DNA of 64,000 nucleotides from NCBI RefSeq assembly GCF_018223745.1, contig NZ_CP073653.1:3868001-3932000 (forward strand). Reading direction: 5' to 3'. Below, in pieces: positions 63,062 to 64,000 of the stretch. The notes beneath the pieces were generated by a model. The model did not search any database. It saw only the letters and a program-made list of their open reading frames with translations, and was not told the origin of the DNA. Numbering within the stretch: the first letter of the stretch is position 1; each line of letters opens with the position of its first letter. A program made the position numbers and the translations under genes. The stretch is from Clostridium beijerinckii (GTDB taxonomy: Bacteria > Bacillota > Clostridia > Clostridiales > Clostridiaceae).

Positions 63062-63472
63062 TTAGATTATTATACCTTCAAAATGATCCATTTCATGTTG
63101 AATTATTTGTGCTGTAAATCCATTAAACACTTGCTTTTTCTTATTAAAGTTTCTATCAAGATACATAACCTCTATCGTTTCATATCTCTTTGTTTTTCTA
63201 AATCCAATTAAAGATAAGCAACTTTCTTCTATTTCATAAGGCTTTTCCTTTTTTAATATAACTGGATTTATCATAGGTACAATAAGATTGCCTACAGTAA
63301 ATACTAATATACGCTTTTTTACTCCAATCATATTAGCAGCCAATCCAACACAATGCTCTAAATTTGCTCTTAATGTATCTATTAAATCATCAATTACTAC
63401 CATATCATTTTTAGTTGCCTCTTCTGATTTTTGTCCTAAAAATAATATATCTTTTACTATTGGTTTTATCAT
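63062..63472 (-). CDS. Peptide deformylase-like protein, divergent
   Basis: This 136-residue protein keeps the three metal-site motifs of deformylase in altered form. VGLAANMIGVKKRI stands for GxGLAAxQIG. IEESCLSLIGF stands for EGCLS, with Ser-Cys in place of Gly-Cys but the Cys retained. QHEMDHFEGIII contains HExxH. It lacks the usual first 20 residues and the C-terminal helix is short. Proteins like this occur beside a standard Def in clostridia and may have other substrates or resist inhibitors. The standard copy here is at 30339-30791. Start: ATG behind AGAGGTAAATAGT. Confidence 0.85.
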   Translation of the reverse strand: MIKPIVKDILFLGQKSEEATKNDMVVIDDLIDTLRANLEHCVGLAANMIGVKKRILVFTVGNLIVPMINPVILKKEKPYEIEESCLSLIGFRKTKRYETIEVMYLDRNFNKKKQVFNGFTAQIIQHEMDHFEGIII

Positions 63473-63807
63473 ACTATTTACCTCTTTTTCAGTTATATTT
63501 TTTATAAGGAATAGAATGTAGTTTTAAAATACATCTTATAACCTAATCCTACTAAATAAATTTGCATAACTATATACTTTGTATAATTAATTATAAGTTC
63601 TTTATTTAATACACATCTATGACTAAAAAAATTATAACACAAACCAATGACACTTTTAATATCATTGGTTTATGTTTTAATACTTAATCATGTCCTATTT
63701 GTTTTGATTCTCCATATATAGGGTTCACTGTAACAGATATACGTAGGACTTTCTAAGTTATATCTAACATTAGAATATCAATCGCTAATTTTAGATAGAT
63801 TAAAAAT
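63473..63807. other. Intergenic region with one terminator
   Basis: An AT-rich spacer of about 335 bases between the aldo/keto reductase end and the deformylase-like gene. Beyond the hairpin at 63641-63671, I see only weak promoter-like sequences and no gene. Confidence 0.4.
63641..63671 (-). terminator. Terminator of the aldo/keto reductase gene
   Basis: A perfect 10-bp stem AAACCAATGA/TCATTGGTTT with an 11-base loop is followed on the minus strand by GTGTTATAATTTTTTT. It lies 137 bases after the stop at 63808. Confidence 0.7.
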
Positions 63808-64000
63808 TTATTTAATGAAAATTTTCATCAGTTTATTATAAAGTGGATTAATCATATAGCCTGTAGGACTATGAGAATACCTTTTCCCTGTATTTAGTTG
63901 ATTAATTTTTTCCATTTCTTCACTTGATAATTCAAAGTCAAACAACTGAATGTTCTCTTTGATTCTTTTGGGATTTGACGATTTGGGGATAATAATAATT
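63808..64000 (-). CDS. Aldo/keto reductase, C-terminal part (5' end outside window)
   Basis: The frame is open to the window edge and ends at TAA (63810-63808, minus strand). The 64 visible residues are the end of an aldo/keto reductase: IIIIPKSSNPKRIKENIQLF with the NADPH-contacting K-S-x-N-P-x-R-I. DFELSSEEMEKINQLNTGKR follows, then the variable tail ending in KLMKIFIK. The rest lies beyond position 64000. Substrate unknown. Confidence 0.88.
   Translation of the reverse strand, partial: IIIIPKSSNPKRIKENIQLFDFELSSEEMEKINQLNTGKRYSHSPTGYMINPLYNKLMKIFIK

Overview
The window is very AT-rich, densely coded DNA from a low-GC Firmicute. The organism is most likely a solventogenic, strictly anaerobic Clostridium of the C. 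beijerinckii group. I infer this from the base composition, the strong GGAGG-type ribosome binding sites with frequent TTG/GTG starts, the XRE, MarR, HxlR and AraC regulators, CPBP proteases, small flavodoxins, a clostridial class D beta-lactamase and an MNIO (DUF692) protein. No rRNA or tRNA gene and no CRISPR array is visible. This is accessory-rich chromosome rather than a conserved housekeeping block.

Layout. 1-3.2 kb: two AraC regulators (the first cut by the window edge), a short epoxyqueuosine-reductase-like Fe-S protein and a small secreted protein. 3.3-6.3 kb: a GNAT acetyltransferase, then a guanidinium exporter (sugE/gdx) on the minus strand. An IS1182-type element separates sugE from its promoter and guanidine-I riboswitch. 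6.4-16 kb, nearly all minus strand: a TPM-domain membrane protein with a Ser/Asp/Trp-repeat tail, three small membrane proteins, a lipoprotein class D beta-lactamase, decayed genes, a second Fe-S protein, an SMC-like ATPase, a CPBP protease and a methyltransferase. 16-33 kb: many small independent units. These are an alpha/beta-hydrolase-like protein under a possible LexA box, a DUF4865/LysR divergent pair, a TipA-type MerR regulator with a classic 19-bp-spacer promoter, flavodoxins, a ferric-reductase-like flavoprotein, a CDP-alcohol phosphotransferase, a polysaccharide deacetylase, a ketopantoate-reductase-like protein, small regulators, a peptide deformylase and a soluble chemotaxis transducer. 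33-44 kb: a second copy of the small secreted protein, gene remnants, SDR/Crp/MNIO genes, an MFS exporter next to an unusual MerR-methyltransferase fusion, PhzF, an MBL-fold hydrolase and a berberine-bridge-type flavin oxidase.

44.4-53.4 kb is the most coherent functional unit. On the minus strand lies an ABC sugar-uptake operon (binding protein, two permeases) followed by a GH172 (DUF2961) glycosidase and a ROK fructokinase-type sugar kinase. A YesM/YesN-type two-component system is encoded divergently. A cre-like site sits before the binding-protein gene. The simplest reading is an inducible, catabolite-repressed system that imports a fructose- or arabinose-furanoside oligosaccharide, cleaves it with GH172 and phosphorylates the product.

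53.7-58 kb: a LytTR/DUF3021/DUF6622 membrane-stress cassette, directly followed by a complete three-gene IS66 element whose first ribosome binding site is buried in a hairpin. 58-61.3 kb: a LysR regulator divergent from a phosphonoacetate-hydrolase-like enzyme, then a D-2-hydroxyacid dehydrogenase broken by one in-frame amber codon. 61.4-64 kb: an SPL-type radical SAM protein, an RBBP9-type hydrolase, a divergent second peptide deformylase and the end of an aldo/keto reductase.

A long imperfect palindrome of about 90 bp with conserved flanks occurs three times (near 1.6, 16.3 and 27.6 kb) and looks like a structured mobile or RNA element. All functional statements come from reading motifs; no database search was run.
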